Origin: Liolophura sinensis
Lineage: Eukaryota > Mollusca > Polyplacophora > Chitonida > Chitonidae
Direction of reading: 5' to 3'
DNA length: 64,000 nt
Assembly (NCBI RefSeq): GCF_032854445.1
Contig: NC_088302.1
Coordinates: forward strand, 53,536,046 to 53,600,045
Positions 35,601 through 47,262 of the stretch are shown here, piece after piece; position 1 is the first letter of the stretch; every line of letters starts with the position of its first letter. Both the position numbers and the translations under genes were made by a program. Below the pieces are notes generated by a model, which had not been told where the DNA came from, ran no database searches, and worked only from the letters and a program-made list of their open reading frames with translations.

Positions 35601-38600
35601 CCATGTGACAAGTTTGGGTAGGTTAGGAGGGGTCAGTCCATGTGACAAGCCGGGGTAGGTTAGGAGGGGTCAGTCCAAGTGACAAGTGAATGAATGTAAT
35701 ACAGATGAGATGTGAAGATGACAAAGGAATGGACATTTTGTTACTCATCATGTAATGAGCACTTCACAAGACCCAAAGACTTTCATTTTGGTAATCTTCT
35801 CTTTCTTCCCATCATAATGCAGGCTGCCATTGTATAAGTGAAATATTCTTGAATACAGCGTAAAACACTGATCAAATAAATAAATAAATCTATGTATTTG
35901 TTGTAAATTTTTTCAGATTTATGTCTGGATTATAATGCTTGTAATACGACTTGTGAAAATAAATTTGAAAGCTAATTTATTGAGTTGTGTGAATGTGGCA
36001 TTTGTCTGGCAATACCATTTGTGCACATGTTTAACCTTGCATCTCCTGTATTTATCGCTTATCATTTGTACAAATTCTTTTTCCAGTTTGATCATCTTTC
36101 ACAGTATGTAATACTATATTGCATTTGTAGTACAGCATGTAACACATGGAGAATAAAGCGGGAATGTTTTGTTTGTCTATAGATGGACCAGGAGAGTGAG
36201 TTCATCAAGAAAGCCAGAGAAGGTATGAATGATGAGGAAGCCCAGTTCAGTGTGGAGGTGCCAATAGAGCAGCAGGCCTTCCTCTGGTCTGACAAATACA
36301 GGCCCAGAAAACCTCGATTCTTCAACAGGGTTCACACTGTAAGTACAGACAAAAATCGAACATTTAGGTGTAGTGCACGTTGTGGCGTAGTGCACGTTGT
36401 TGAGGACTTGTTGCAGAACAAGTCCTCACATTTAGGCTTTGCTCACACTGCATGTACAAAAACAAAATCTTCATGTAACAATTTGACTTCCTCCACGTTA
36501 TACATGTATATGCATATATATATAAATCTACATATATTTATATATATATACATGTATAAGAAAAAACAAAGGAAACCTACTCAAATTACTACATCTGTGA
36601 TTTCAAACTGCAGTTGGAATACATCCCTGACGAGAACGAAAGTTCAAATCTGCAGTTGGAATACAACTGTAGAAGTTGGAGGTTTCCTTACACCCATTCC
36701 CCACATCAGAACAGTCAACTTCTTTCTCATGTACATGTATGTACAGAAAAAACCCCGAACATTTAGGCTTAGTCTTCACTGTAAGTACAGAGAACACTAA
36801 CATTTAGGCTTAGTGGTCACTCTAAGTACAGAAAACCCTACCATTTAGACCATTTAAGCCGTCATTGTAAATACAGAGAACCCTACCATTTAGGCTTAGT
36901 CCTCATGGTAAGTACAGATAACCCTACCATTTGGGCTTAGTCATCACTGAAAGTACAGAGAACACTAACATTTAGGTTTAGTCCTCTCTCTACAGAAAAC
37001 CCTACTATTTAGGCTAAGTCGTCACTAAGTACAGAGAACCCTAACATTTGGGCTTAGTCCTCACTGTAAGTAGAGAAAACCCTAACATTTAGGGTTAGTG
37101 GTCACTCTAAGTACAGAGAACCCTAACATTTAGGCTTAGTCATCACTGAAAGTACAGAGAACACTAACATTTAGGCTTAGTCCTCACTGTAAGTACAGAG
37201 AACACTAACATTTAGGCTTAGTCCTCACTGTATGTACAGAGAACACTAACATTTAGGCTTAGTGGTCACTCTAAGTACAGAGAACCCTAACATTTAGGCT
37301 TAGTCATCACTGAAAGTACAGAGAACACTAACATTTAGGCTTAGTCCTCACTGTAGGTACAGAGAACACTAACATTTAGGCTTAGTCCTCACTCTAAGTA
37401 CAGAGAACCCTACCATTTAGGCTTAGTCCTCACTGTAAGTACAGAGAACACTAACATTTAGGCTTAGTCCTCACTGTAAGTACAGAGAACACTAACATTT
37501 AGGCTTAGTCATCACTGAGAGTACAGAGAACACTAACATTTAGGCTTAGTCCTCACTGTATGTACAGAGAACACTAACATTTAGGCTTAGTCATCACTGA
37601 AAGTACAGAGAACACTAACATTTAGGCTTAGTCCTCACTGTAGGTACAGAGAACACTAACATTTAGGCTTAGTGGTCACTCTAAGTACAGAGAACCCTAC
37701 CATTTAGGCTTAGTCCTCACTGTAAGTACAGAGAACACTAACATTTAGGCTTAGTCATCACTGAGAGTACAGAGAACACTAACATTTAGGCTTAGTCTTC
37801 ACTGTATGTACAGAGAACACTAACATTTAGGCTTAGTCATCACTGAAAGTACAGAGATCACTAACATTTAGGCTTAGTCCTCACTGTAAGTACAGAGAAC
37901 ACTAACATTTAGGCTTAGTCCTCACTGTAGGTACAGAGAACACTAACATTTAGGCTTAGTCCTCACTGTAGGTACAGAGAACATTAACATTTAGGCTTAG
38001 TGGTCACTCTAAGTACAGAGAACCCTACCATTTAGACCATTTAAGTCGTCATTGTAAATACAGAGAACCCTACCGTTTAGGGTTAGTCCTCACTGTAAGT
38101 AGAGAAAACCCTACCATTTAGGCTAAGTCGTCACTAAGTACAGAGAGCCCTAACATTTGGGCTTAGTCCTCACTGTAGGTACAGAGAACACTAACATTTA
38201 GGCTTAGTGGTCACTCTAAGTACAGAGAACCCTACCATTTAGGCTTAGTCCTCACTGTAAGTACAGAGAACACTAACATTTAGGCTTAGTCCTCACTGTA
38301 AGTACAGAGAACCCTAACATTTAGGGTTAGTCCTCACTGTAAGTACAGAGAACACTAACATTTAGGCTTAGTGGTCACTCTAAGTACATAAAACCCTACC
38401 ATTTAGGCTAAGTCCTCACTAAGTACAGAGAGCCCTAACATTTAGGCTTAGTCCTCACTGTAGGTGCAGAGAACACTAACATTTATGTTTAGTCCTCACT
38501 GTAAGTACAGAAAACCCTACCATTTAGACCATTTAAGCCGTCATTGTAAATACAGAGAACCCTACCATTTAGGGTTAGTCCTCACTGTAAGTACAGAAAA

Positions 38601-41600
38601 TCCTAACATTTAGGCTTAGTCATCACTGTAGGTACAGAGAACACTAACATTTAGGCTTAGTGGTCACTCTAAGTACAGAAAACCCTACCATTTGGGCTTA
38701 GTCATCACTGAAAGTACAGAGAACACTAACATTTATGTTTAGTCCTCACTGTAAGTACAGAAAACCCTACCATTTAGGCTTAGTCATCACTGAAAGTACA
38801 GAGAACACTAACATTTAGGTTTAGTCCTCACTGTAAGTACAGAAAACCCTACCATTTAGACCATCATTGTAAATACAGAGAACCCTAACATTTAGACTGC
38901 GTCCTCACTGTAAATACAGAGAACCCTAACATATAGACTGAGTCCTCACTGTAAGTACAGAAAATCCTAACAGTGTTAGACCACGCTGTAAGTGTTTAAG
39001 ATAGGCCTGACATTTACACTTCAATAGTTTACACTTTGAGTGCAGAAGAAAGAAATCCTAACATTTAGACTTAATCAAGTGTAAGTACAGCAGAAAAATC
39101 CTTAACAGTTAAGCTTAGTCCACACAAAGTACAGAAGAGAAACCTTTTATAAACGTTTAGACTTAGTCCACACTGTAAAGTACTGAATAGAAAACCCTGA
39201 TGTTTAAACTTCCACACTGCAAGTAAAAAAAACTCAGACATTGAGACTTTAACCACACCGTAAAGTACAAGAGGGAAAAACCTGACCTTTTAGGCTTGGC
39301 GCACAATGTAAGTACAAATCATATAAACCCTGTTGTGCTGTCTTCAGTATTTATCCTAGAACACTTGTAACACTACATATTTATATTTAAAATTATTGAG
39401 TCATATTCATGCATAGAATCTCTTTCACAATTACATTGTCATCAGTCCTCTGACCTTTGACCTACTTTCTTAAGTCTGAGTTTATATTTTGCCGAATGAC
39501 ATTATATTCCATATTTCCATATTTCAGTGAAGTATCGTATATGGATTCACTGCAGCTGCTTTCTCCAGACTACCATAAATGACCTTTAACCTGCATGTAC
39601 ATTATTAGATCATGGTTCATATTTGAAGGGTTTTGTTTAGTGTGGTTTCATGATTTATAACAGAATTAGCTAAGTGCAATCCCTTCAAATATTTGAATTT
39701 TAGTTTTTGTGAGAATAGTCCTCTTCCTGACTTGTCTATATGTACATGCAAATGTAGACATGTATGGTGCTCATGTCATAAGAAGTAGCCTCTCGTCTGA
39801 TATTCTTTGTGTTAAACAACAATCAAGCAAATAAATAAAACATTGTTTGTTCTTTTATTTCAGGGTTTTGAGTGGAATAAGTACAATCAGACTCACTACG
39901 ACATTGATAATCCCCCCCCTAAAATAGTCCAGGGCTACAAGTTCAATGTGAGTATGGGATGGGAGAATCAATGTTAAAGTAAATGCTAGGGGAAGTATCT
40001 CAAAAGGTACTGCCTCTATTGGGCCCAGGTCACACATACATGTAAAGGACAGTAACACCTATGGGATGTTCCACTTTGATGGCTGTGTGCATTTTAACTA
40101 CCGTAGCGACTTTAGCATATTACAATCATTTGTTCAAGTAAAAGAAAGCTAAAATATGAAGTAAGGCTCTCCATACAGGCAACTGAAAACTGTGCATAAA
40201 AATACTTTCATTTAGTTTTTCAGATTTTTGTAAAGAGTGTTGAAAGGCATTCAAATATTTGAATACTGTGGTGGGCTATAAGCGCCATGCTGATGGTATC
40301 TAGGAACTCTGACGTCACATCACCTTTTTTTCCTGATGATCACCAGAAGGAAGGAATTTTTGAGAACATTATTTCATTAAGCTTTTACCCATGGGTAAAA
40401 TGAGTCATTCCAACATTCAGAATTGTGATTAGAGTTGGGAAAACTTCATGTGACATAAAAGTTCCTAACCACTGATAGTATGGTCCATAAAGCCCACCTT
40501 AGCTTTCAATGTTTGAGTGCCTTTTTTTCAAAAATGTAAAAAATATGGAAAGCATATTGATGTATAGTTTTAAGTGGTCTGTTTAGTGATGCCTTCTTCG
40601 ATTTTTACAGGTCTTTGCCTTTAAGGTAAATGTTAGGGGTGGTATCTCAAAAAGTGTGGCATGTATTGAGCTGTATCTTTGTAGTCTTGTAAGGAGACCA
40701 GTCTTGCTACCAATTCAGTTTTTTTTCTTTTTTTTTTTGGTGCTGTATAAAAATTCAATGTTACCAATACTCATTAATGATCAAAACTAAGAGCACACAA
40801 TAATTACATCCGTGTACTAGGTTCAGCCCGGAATTGTTTTCAATAGAACAGTTGTTTCTAATTTAGACTTTGAAAGTTGTTGAATAATTCAGTGAGATGT
40901 GGGTGCACATGTACCTCTGAACATGTGCACATATGTATATCTAGTATACATCTTTGAAGATGTGTGTTGTGACATATGTAATAATGTACTGGCCGAGGCA
41001 TCGATTTTCTCTCAATGTTCTGTATGTCTTTTGTTTCACAGAATGCAAACATGTCATGAAGAGCTTAATTTAGAAATTGAGCATGAATTATTTTGTCTTG
41101 CAGATATTTTATCCTGACTTGATAGACAAGCATAAGACACCAAGCTACACACTGGTAAGTTTCAGCTCACATGGTCTCAGCATGTTGATCAGGATACCTG
41201 GACTGTTGATCAGGGTACTGGGACTGTAGGAATAAATCCTGGTGGAATGTCAGAACATCTTTGATGAAAAAAATTGGTTGAAAAAAAATATATAATATTT
41301 CAAAAATTTTGTTCGTGCGATTTTCGTATTCTCACTAACAAAAGCCCAAGGAGAAGACCTTGTTGAGACATGTGTAAAAGTGTTGTCATGTGTATAAAAG
41401 GGCTTCAAGGTGTAGGAAAGGGTTGCGAGATGTAGGAAAGGTTTGAGACTTAAAATAGTAGAGGTGTACTTGTATATGGACAGATTGAGATTTGCATGAA
41501 ATGGTGGAGATTTGTATAAGATGATCGAGATAGAAGACGCCTCGGAGACCTGGTGTCACTGGATCATTCATGTACCCTGACACTAAATTAGGTTAATCTC

Positions 41601-42661
41601 ATCTGTCTAGCTCTTTATCTCTGTTCTCAGACACCCATGGAAGACAACAAGGATTTTTCAACTCTTCTGTTCAGTGCTGGTCCACCATATGAGGTAAATT
41701 GAATATAATGCTGTACTTTTATGAGTCATTACTGCATTGTTCAGAAGTGTTTTAGATTACGGTACATGTAGGCTACCTGTCTCATCTAAATACAAGAAAG
41801 TGAAGCTTAAGTTGTACATGTACTAGGCTTAAGTCTCAGCACACTTTTGAAAAACAGACCACAAATAAATCAGAATTGTAAAGTCAGTTCAGGTGTACAT
41901 GATCTTGCCAGCATTTGTTCAGCCTTTTTATGTAAATGTACACATGTGTTATGAAGAATTTTCGAGTGTATTCTGGTGCTGTTGACAAATTCTTCAAGCG
42001 CCTCAAACTTCAGCGTGTCACTTTACTTCAGAGTGTAATCTTCTGTAATCTACCTTTTTGGCATGGGAAGTCATCAGAATTATGTGTGTTTGTCCTTTGA
42101 CTTGCAACCTTTTCCCTGATCAACTATAACACTTCTGCAACCATTTATATGATCAACTTAAACACATCTGCAACCAGTTATATCATCACGTTAAACATTT
42201 TTGCAACTGTTTGCATGATCAACTTTAACACTTCTGCAGCCATTTATATTGTCAACTTTAATACTTCTGAAGCCGTTTATATGGTCAACTTTAACACTCC
42301 TGCAACCATTAAGGTGATCAACTTTAACACTTCTGCAACTGTTTATATGGTGGACTTCAACACTTCTTCAACCATTTATATCATTAACTTTAACATTTCT
42401 GCAACCATTTATAACCATTATAGCCATTTAACCATTACTTCTGCCACCATTTATCTGATCGACTTCAATATTTGCTGCTTGGTTTGCTGAAGAATACATG
42501 CACAGTCAGCTGGATTTTTTACTTTTTACTTTCAGGACATTGCTTTCAAAATCGTCAACAGAGAATGGGAGTATTCATACAAGCGAGGATTTCGCTGCCA
42601 GTTCCAGAACAACATATTTCAACTTTGGTTCCACTTCAAACGATATCGTTACAGGAGATGA
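23869..42661 (+). CDS. CACTIN: Cactin, spliceosome-associated NF-kB pathway regulator (complete)
   Basis: Eighteen coding exons with consistent phases: 23869-23951, 24970-25218, 26302-26371, 26785-26838, 27438-27584, 28180-28251, 29308-29370, 29641-29695, 30434-30522, 33016-33169, 33819-34075, 34621-34835, 35230-35419, 36183-36338, 39864-39947, 41104-41154, 41631-41693, 42536-42661. Total 2178 nt, 725 residues, close to the usual length of about 750. Residues 1-110 are Arg/Ser and Lys rich. ETPEEKRARRMAKK and MGWDQEYM...NPFGD are Cactin signatures. A charged coiled coil follows (about 195-246), then the conserved middle region (about 250-431; VDFWRDIIIVTEDEL), an unconserved Ser/Pro/Glu linker (432-503), and the C-terminal domain (about 600-725) ending GFRCQFQNNIFQLWFHFKRY and YRR-stop. 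Cactin was found as a partner of the IkB protein Cactus and also acts in pre-mRNA splicing in the nucleus. The start ATG has G at +4; it is the first in frame with the RS region. Several introns hold splice-junction-like tandem arrays. Confidence 0.96.
25513..25875 (+). mobile_element. Family-2 SINE, full length with 14-bp target-site duplication
   Basis: Head GATAGCACAGTTGGTAGAGC (box A) and GATCAATCC (box B), body GGGATAGTGCAACGACTGGT, tail CATATGACTGAAAAATTGTT and AAGCACTCAAGCACTC. CATCTCTTGGTGGA occurs on both sides (25499-25512 and 25876-25889), which fixes the ends. Inserted in Cactin intron 2. Confidence 0.95.
27570..27935 (+). repeat. Tandem repeat of the Cactin exon 5 end and donor, about 84-bp unit
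   Basis: The true donor GT is at 27585. Four further donor-like GT sites at 27669, 27757, 27840 and 27922 follow copies of GATGGAGGAAAATAG. Spacings are 84, 88, 83 and 82. Intervening sequence contains ATTAATGCTTAA and AACAGAATATTA. Confidence 0.9.
28266..28410 (-). mobile_element. Family-1 SINE, strongly diverged
   Basis: GAGAGGAAGCCATTGTGAGC, TGGACTTGAACTCACAGAGA and TTGGTGAGAGGCTCCTGGGT match the head half of the family on the minus strand. Tail half badly decayed. Confidence 0.6.
28462..28714 (+). mobile_element. Family-1 SINE, full length with 13-bp target-site duplication
   Basis: Head GCCTCAGTTGGTTAGCACGC (box A) and TGTGAGTTTAAGCCC (box B region), body GGTTTCCCCCGGGCTCTGCC, tail TGAAATATTCTTGAGTACGG. 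TTAATTTTGGCTG flanks it at 28449-28461 and 28715-28727. In Cactin intron 6. Confidence 0.95.
30826..32922 (+). repeat. 22-bp minisatellite, about 95 copies, in Cactin intron 9
   Basis: Unit CACAGGTATGACAATGACTG plus CT, with A/G and T/C variants. Every unit has CACAG|GTATGAC, which closely matches the true acceptor of exon 10, CACAG|GGTATGACCATCACAG at 33011-33026. The array ends 93 bp before that acceptor. Confidence 0.97.
35420..35690 (+). repeat. Tandem repeat of the Cactin exon 13 donor, about 37-bp unit
   Basis: The true donor is AAG|GTAGGTTAG at 35420. About seven units follow, each with GGGTAGGTTAGGAGGGGTCA-like sequence and CAGTCCATGTGACAAGT. The donor core GTAGGTTAG is preserved in most. 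Confidence 0.9.
35808..35890 (+). mobile_element. Family-1 SINE, 3' fragment
   Basis: CCCATCATAATGCAGGCTGC, TGTATAAGTGAAATATTCTT and AAATAAATAAATAAAT. Only the last 83 bp remain. Confidence 0.8.
36330..39000 (+). repeat. 41-bp minisatellite, about 65 copies, seeded at the Cactin exon 14 donor
   Basis: The exon ends CACACT|GTAAGTACAG. The following array repeats CACTGTAAGTACAGAGAACA then CTAACATTTAGGCTTAGTC. Most units keep a donor-like GTAAGTACAG or near variant. Some carry AACCCTAACATTTAGGGTT, a telomere-like inverted repeat. Degraded units continue to about 39300. Confidence 0.96.
40127..40620. mobile_element. 500-bp foldback/MITE-like element, copy 1
   Basis: The halves are imperfect inverted copies: AGGCATTCAAATATTTGAAT...GGTGGGCTATAAG on one side, complement of AAGCCCACCTTAGC...GAGTGCC on the other. 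The same sequence is at 53828-54322. It lies in Cactin intron 15. Flanked by an imperfect direct repeat of about 50 bp with TCTCAAAA (39973-40024 and 40619-40672). Confidence 0.75.
42115..42480 (+). repeat. Degenerate minisatellite, about 33-36-bp unit
   Basis: Repeats of ATCAACTTTAACACTTCTGC and AACCATTTATAT, about ten units. In the last Cactin intron, ending about 55 bp before exon 18. Confidence 0.85.
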
Positions 42662-43515
42662 GACCCCTGTTGTGGTGCATTGACTGTAACAAGAACATTA
42701 AACTTTACAGACTGGTGTACCAGTAGCATGATTACTCAGTAAGGGCACATGTCTCTCTGGTGTATGGTGTACATGTTGCATGGTTGTCCAGTCAATCTGC
42801 ACTTCTCTGCAGTGTATCAACTCTTCTGGTTCCATGGCCTGTAAACAGTTTGCCTTTTCATAGGTAACCGTTCAAATCTCAGAGGTACTTGTTTTTTTGC
42901 TTCTCAGTGTCAGACCATGCAACTTCATGCAATCTGGCCATCATGATCTGGTATCAAGGATCCATGCTGGCAGTGTGATCTGAAATGTTTCACTGAATAT
43001 CATAAGCGTAACAGTGATCTCAAGCTTTATAGTAGTCCCCTAGAGGTGGCCACAGTACTGACCTTCACAACATATGGTACATTGTACACCTGTGCTCAGG
43101 TTAGTAATACCGGTACTTTTGTCAAAAATAAGCTTAGTTTTTTGAGGGTGAGTTATCTTTACCCATAAGCATGTTTAGTGGATGTATCTCTCATTAACAC
43201 TAAATATTATTGAGAGTGAATAGATTTTGTTAATTGAGTTCAGTTAAACTCTCCCATGGATGAGCATAGGTGAAGGCTTGAGCATGGAGTGCAGTTTACT
43301 GTGAGATACAAGATCAAATCAATACACCCTAACAAGTATAGAGAGCATTGTACAGAACAATCGCTTGAAGGTTTGACGTGTATATTACATATATTAAATG
43401 TTCACTACTGAAGTACATGTAGGGCTGGAGACAAACCGGTCTGTGGTGTGGTGCAAATGTCTGACTTAGTTTGTAATGACTTTAAGAGTAACAGATTTTT
43501 TTTACAGTACAATGG

Positions 43516-43782
43516 TGGGGGCCTCCAGGGCTCAGTCGGTTAGCGCTCTAGCGCAGCGTAATGACCCAGGAGCCTCTCACCAATGTGGTCGCTGTGAGTT
43601 CAAGACCAGCTGGCTTCCTCTCTGGTCGTAAGTAGGAAGGTCTGTCAGCAACCTGTGGATGGTTGTGGTTTTCCCCCGGGCTGTGCTCGGTTTCCTCCCA
43701 CCATAATGCTGCCCGCCGTCGTATAAGTGAAATATTCTTGAGTACGGCGTAACACACCAATCAAATAAATAAATAAATACAA
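43516..43782 (+). mobile_element. Family-1 SINE, full length with 8-bp target-site duplication
   Basis: Head GGCTCAGTCGGTTAGCGCTC (box A) and GTGAGTTCAAGACC (box B), body, and tail GAAATATTCTTGAGTACGGC. TACAATGG flanks it at 43508-43515 and 43783-43790. Confidence 0.93.
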
Positions 43783-44018
43783 TACAATGGCAAACTATTG
43801 ATGAATGAAGTTACTGTCATGTTTTAACCTTATAATTAAATGATCTAAGCCTCTTTTGTGACAGTATTGTTATAAATGATTTTCTAGTGTACAGAACCTT
43901 ATGATTTAATACAGAAGCAGATCTCAACAAGGTCATTAACATCAGTAAAAAGACCACATCAGTCTGGTTATTTGAAATGGCTTGTGTGAAAAACAATTGT
44001 ATAAACTGTGTGTAACCC

Positions 44019-44024
44019 AATAAA
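44019..44024 (+). other. Polyadenylation signal AATAAA, candidate for Cactin
   Basis: Canonical hexamer about 1.36 kb after the Cactin stop; another lies near 44274. A family-1 SINE (43516-43782) lies between stop and signal, so it would be in the 3' UTR if this site is used. Which signal is used cannot be told from sequence. Confidence 0.3.
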
Positions 44025-46246
44025 ATGTAAATTTGTATACATTTCAGCTGGTGTTATGCTTTGCAAAGTAAGCTGTGCTGCTGTCGTGGCAGTACTTCTG
44101 GTTATACATGTGTTTGGAGAAGAGTTTGTAATGCTGGGCCCAGTTTCACGAAGTTCTTTTCATGTTACAAGCTCGCAACTACCACGACGACGTAATGGCT
44201 ACAGTACTTGTTGAGGTGGTACTTAAGAGAACGCAACGTTAAGGGTGCTTCGTGAAATCGGGCCCTGATATGAAATAAAGAGTGTTTGCACCTTAATTCA
44301 TCAGCATAGAGAATTACACGTACGAATAACAGCAGGGATTTAGCGGCTCAAGGTCAGCGCCTGACACCAGCGTTTTCATCTTTATGAGACGTGGATTGGC
44401 TTGTACATGTATAACTCTACTGCTACAAGTGCATGTATAATAAGATATAATAATTTGCTTGCAAGAAAGACATTCTCTGTTGCAAGTATTCTGGCTTATT
44501 TTTTCTTTGATTGACAACTGAAATATTTATCTTGAGTGGATTGGGTTTGGTCAAGAGCCTAATACGGAGTATGGTTGCTGTGCGAGAGAGGTGGGCTTAT
44601 TGCCTGAGCGGATCTACACGCTTTCGCTCTGACCATTTATCCCTAATATCAGCTGTCCAGGTTGAGGTAATAAACCAAAATGAAGGCTAAAACTAATGTA
44701 TAGATGACGACAAGATTCCATAACCAGGGAGCCTTTGGTGATAGATGAGAACAGGGCTTATTGTAGGGTTAACAGAAGACATGTTTGTTGTAACAGTTTG
44801 TTTGGTTTGGCGTATAACAGAAGACATGTTTGTTGTAACAGTTTGGCGTATAACAATAATAACATTTCACTTGTACGACAGCTGTCAGGTTTGTCAGTGA
44901 GGGAAAGCAGGCATTGTCAGGAGAAATCCCCGCCTTCTGCTAGGAGCTTGGCAAACCCAACTGACTTCAAGGTGCAGCCAAACTAACAAGATGGATAGTC
45001 ATGCGGCCTCATTTGTGAACGGGGGATTTATCCCGCATGTGATGTGAAGAGGGGAATGCTGCAACTGTTGCAGCTGGTGGTTACATACAATGCCAACACC
45101 CCTTCACTAAAACATCTGCCACTCTGATGATAAAGACAGTTAGGTTTGAAAGCTTCCTGTACAAAATGTACAAAATAATTGCCGTCCATGTCTTTAATAA
45201 TCTTGTTAATCCGTCCCATTCGGGAATTTATTTCTACAGCAATACCTAGTTTATAAATGATTTATTACACATGAATGGTAAAGTGACGGTAGTTCTTCAG
45301 TCATTTAGGATTCAGCAACATATCATAGCAATAATAATGTGTATAAATAATTTGACACTTGTACAGCTTTGGTCTTTTCGTCCATATGTCATAACAGTTT
45401 CACATAAAGCGGAAAAGAAATGGATTGTCTTTATTCTCATTACTTAATGTGGACATCATTCTACCTTGTAGAGAAATGAGTGAGGTAGTCTCCCCCAGTC
45501 ACCATCCCCCTAAACTCATCTCTTTTCGTACATGTTCCAAACCCTATTGTGACGAATTCTAAACTCTAGCTGCTCCTACATTTTATTTTCCACCATCGAT
45601 TCATTCGTCTCACAAAATAGTAGATCAAAGAAATTAGGAAAAGCAATATTGTCACTGTGGAACCTCTTTGGTTGGCCAGGATGGCACGGAACATGTTCAG
45701 GCGTTTCCTAAACCACATAGACACATACACTGTAGCATGAACAGAGATGGTTGTTGAAGGCGACTTTGCAGATATCTGCAGCCATTTCGAACGCGACACA
45801 GGGATGGGTCTGTGTGAGGCATTCATTCGTCTAAATTCAGTTGAAACGTGTATGTACAGGCTGTTCCAGTCAGGGAAAGCAAACGTCTTGGCTTAGAAAA
45901 AGGCTCACGCGTGAGTTTTTACGTTCAGTGGGCGCACTTATCACCAGTTAAATCCAGAATTTGACAACAGAAGGCGTCTGCCTATTCTGTACAACCTAGG
46001 GGGCAAAACTGGAGGTTGGACTCGTGGTGGAAAAGTCGGCGTCTATTCAAGGCGTCAACGCCGTCGGAACGTTGTAAGAGAGGTAACAAAACTGGACAGG
46101 CATTACAGATTGTTTTCAGACGGTGTCGCAGTTGGCACAAACTTTGGAAGTCGTCCACATCTGCAGACAGTTTCTGATCTGGAAGACACTGTGGAATCGC
46201 CTTGGAACTGTAATTCAAGCGACCGAGGCTGTAGAAGCTATACATC

Positions 46247-46363
46247 CAAGGCCACCCTAGGCCGTCTTCAGACAATGACAATTGACAAAGGCCGTGGAGG
46301 CCATCCTAGGCCGTCTTCAGACTATAACAAGTGACAAAGGCCGTGGAAGCCACCCTAGGTTCT
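46247..46363 (+). repeat. Short tandem duplication, about 48-bp unit, 2.5 copies
   Basis: Units contain CAAAGGCCGTGGAGGCCATC and CTAGGCCGTCTTCAGAC. Confidence 0.75.
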
Positions 46364-47112
46364 TTAGTTCTTTTTTGACCAACCACCTCTGGCAGAAGAA
46401 TCAGCCAGTGGTACCACAGCACACGCCTTCAGTTCATCTTACACAATGCTTGAATCCTGCACCTTTTCCTAACCTCACATCCGGGCTCTGGTTTGCAAGT
46501 ATTGTTGGAAACATCTTTAATTGTACGAATGTACTTCTCGTGCATCCACCTATAGCAGAGCCAAAACCAAAAGAATGTGAAATAAACATTACATTCAAAT
46601 AATTTAACAGTCATAGAAACATTAATGTTCAAAGTCTGTATTAATCCAGAGATCAAACAACATCGAAGTCAGTGAGTCTAGTTTCCGGAGAGCAGGGTAT
46701 TGTTGTTTGGTGTTTGGTCGAGAGTTTTAAGTCCGCTTGTGGCTTGATGGTTCACATGTACTTAGCACTGTAAGAGTAAATTAGTCTTCAGTTATTAGGT
46801 TGTGTCAGTGCTGAGTGTTTGGCTCCTGTTTAAATAAGAACTGGTATAATCATATCTTTATTTGTGGATGGTAGCGCGGTCAATTTACAATGCAACTGCT
46901 CTTCCCTTCACAGAGAAAACAATTTATAGTTCAGTTCAATCAAAAAATACATCTATATATATATAACAAGATAAAGCATCATGTAGTTTGAAAAGTGAAG
47001 CTACATACATTCATACATACAAAAAGCAACAACACAAACACTAGTGCTGTCCCTGTAACTGACCCAACCAGCAGAAGAAATAGGGTACGGTAGTGGGACG
47101 GCGTCTAACGCA

Positions 47113-47262
47113 CTTTTTACCTTATTCTGCATAAACCGTTGTGCTAGGCGCATGTCCATTGCTACTTTGACCTTATTCCCCATAAACCATTGTCCTAGGG
47201 GCATGTCCGTTGCTATTTTGACCTTATTCCCTATAAATCATTGTCCTAGGGCCATGTCCCTA
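47113..47262 (+). repeat. Short tandem repeat, about 55-bp unit, three copies
   Basis: Units share GACCTTATTCCCCATAAACC and CATTGTCCTAGGGGCATGTC. Confidence 0.8.

Noticed and set aside
36183-36800. 205-codon open frame
   Set aside because: Begins with Cactin exon 14 but runs through its GTAAGT donor into intron repeats; the true exon ends at 36338.
37070-38600. Interstitial telomere
   Set aside because: TTAGGG occurs only once per unit variant and not in tandem runs.
45566-45826. 86-codon minus-strand frame with one hydrophobic segment
   Set aside because: No family, no splice partners and no upstream signal that I can support; length is near what chance gives.
45982-46281. 99-codon minus-strand frame
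   Set aside because: Composition is ordinary, it overlaps a short tandem duplication, and no motif is visible.
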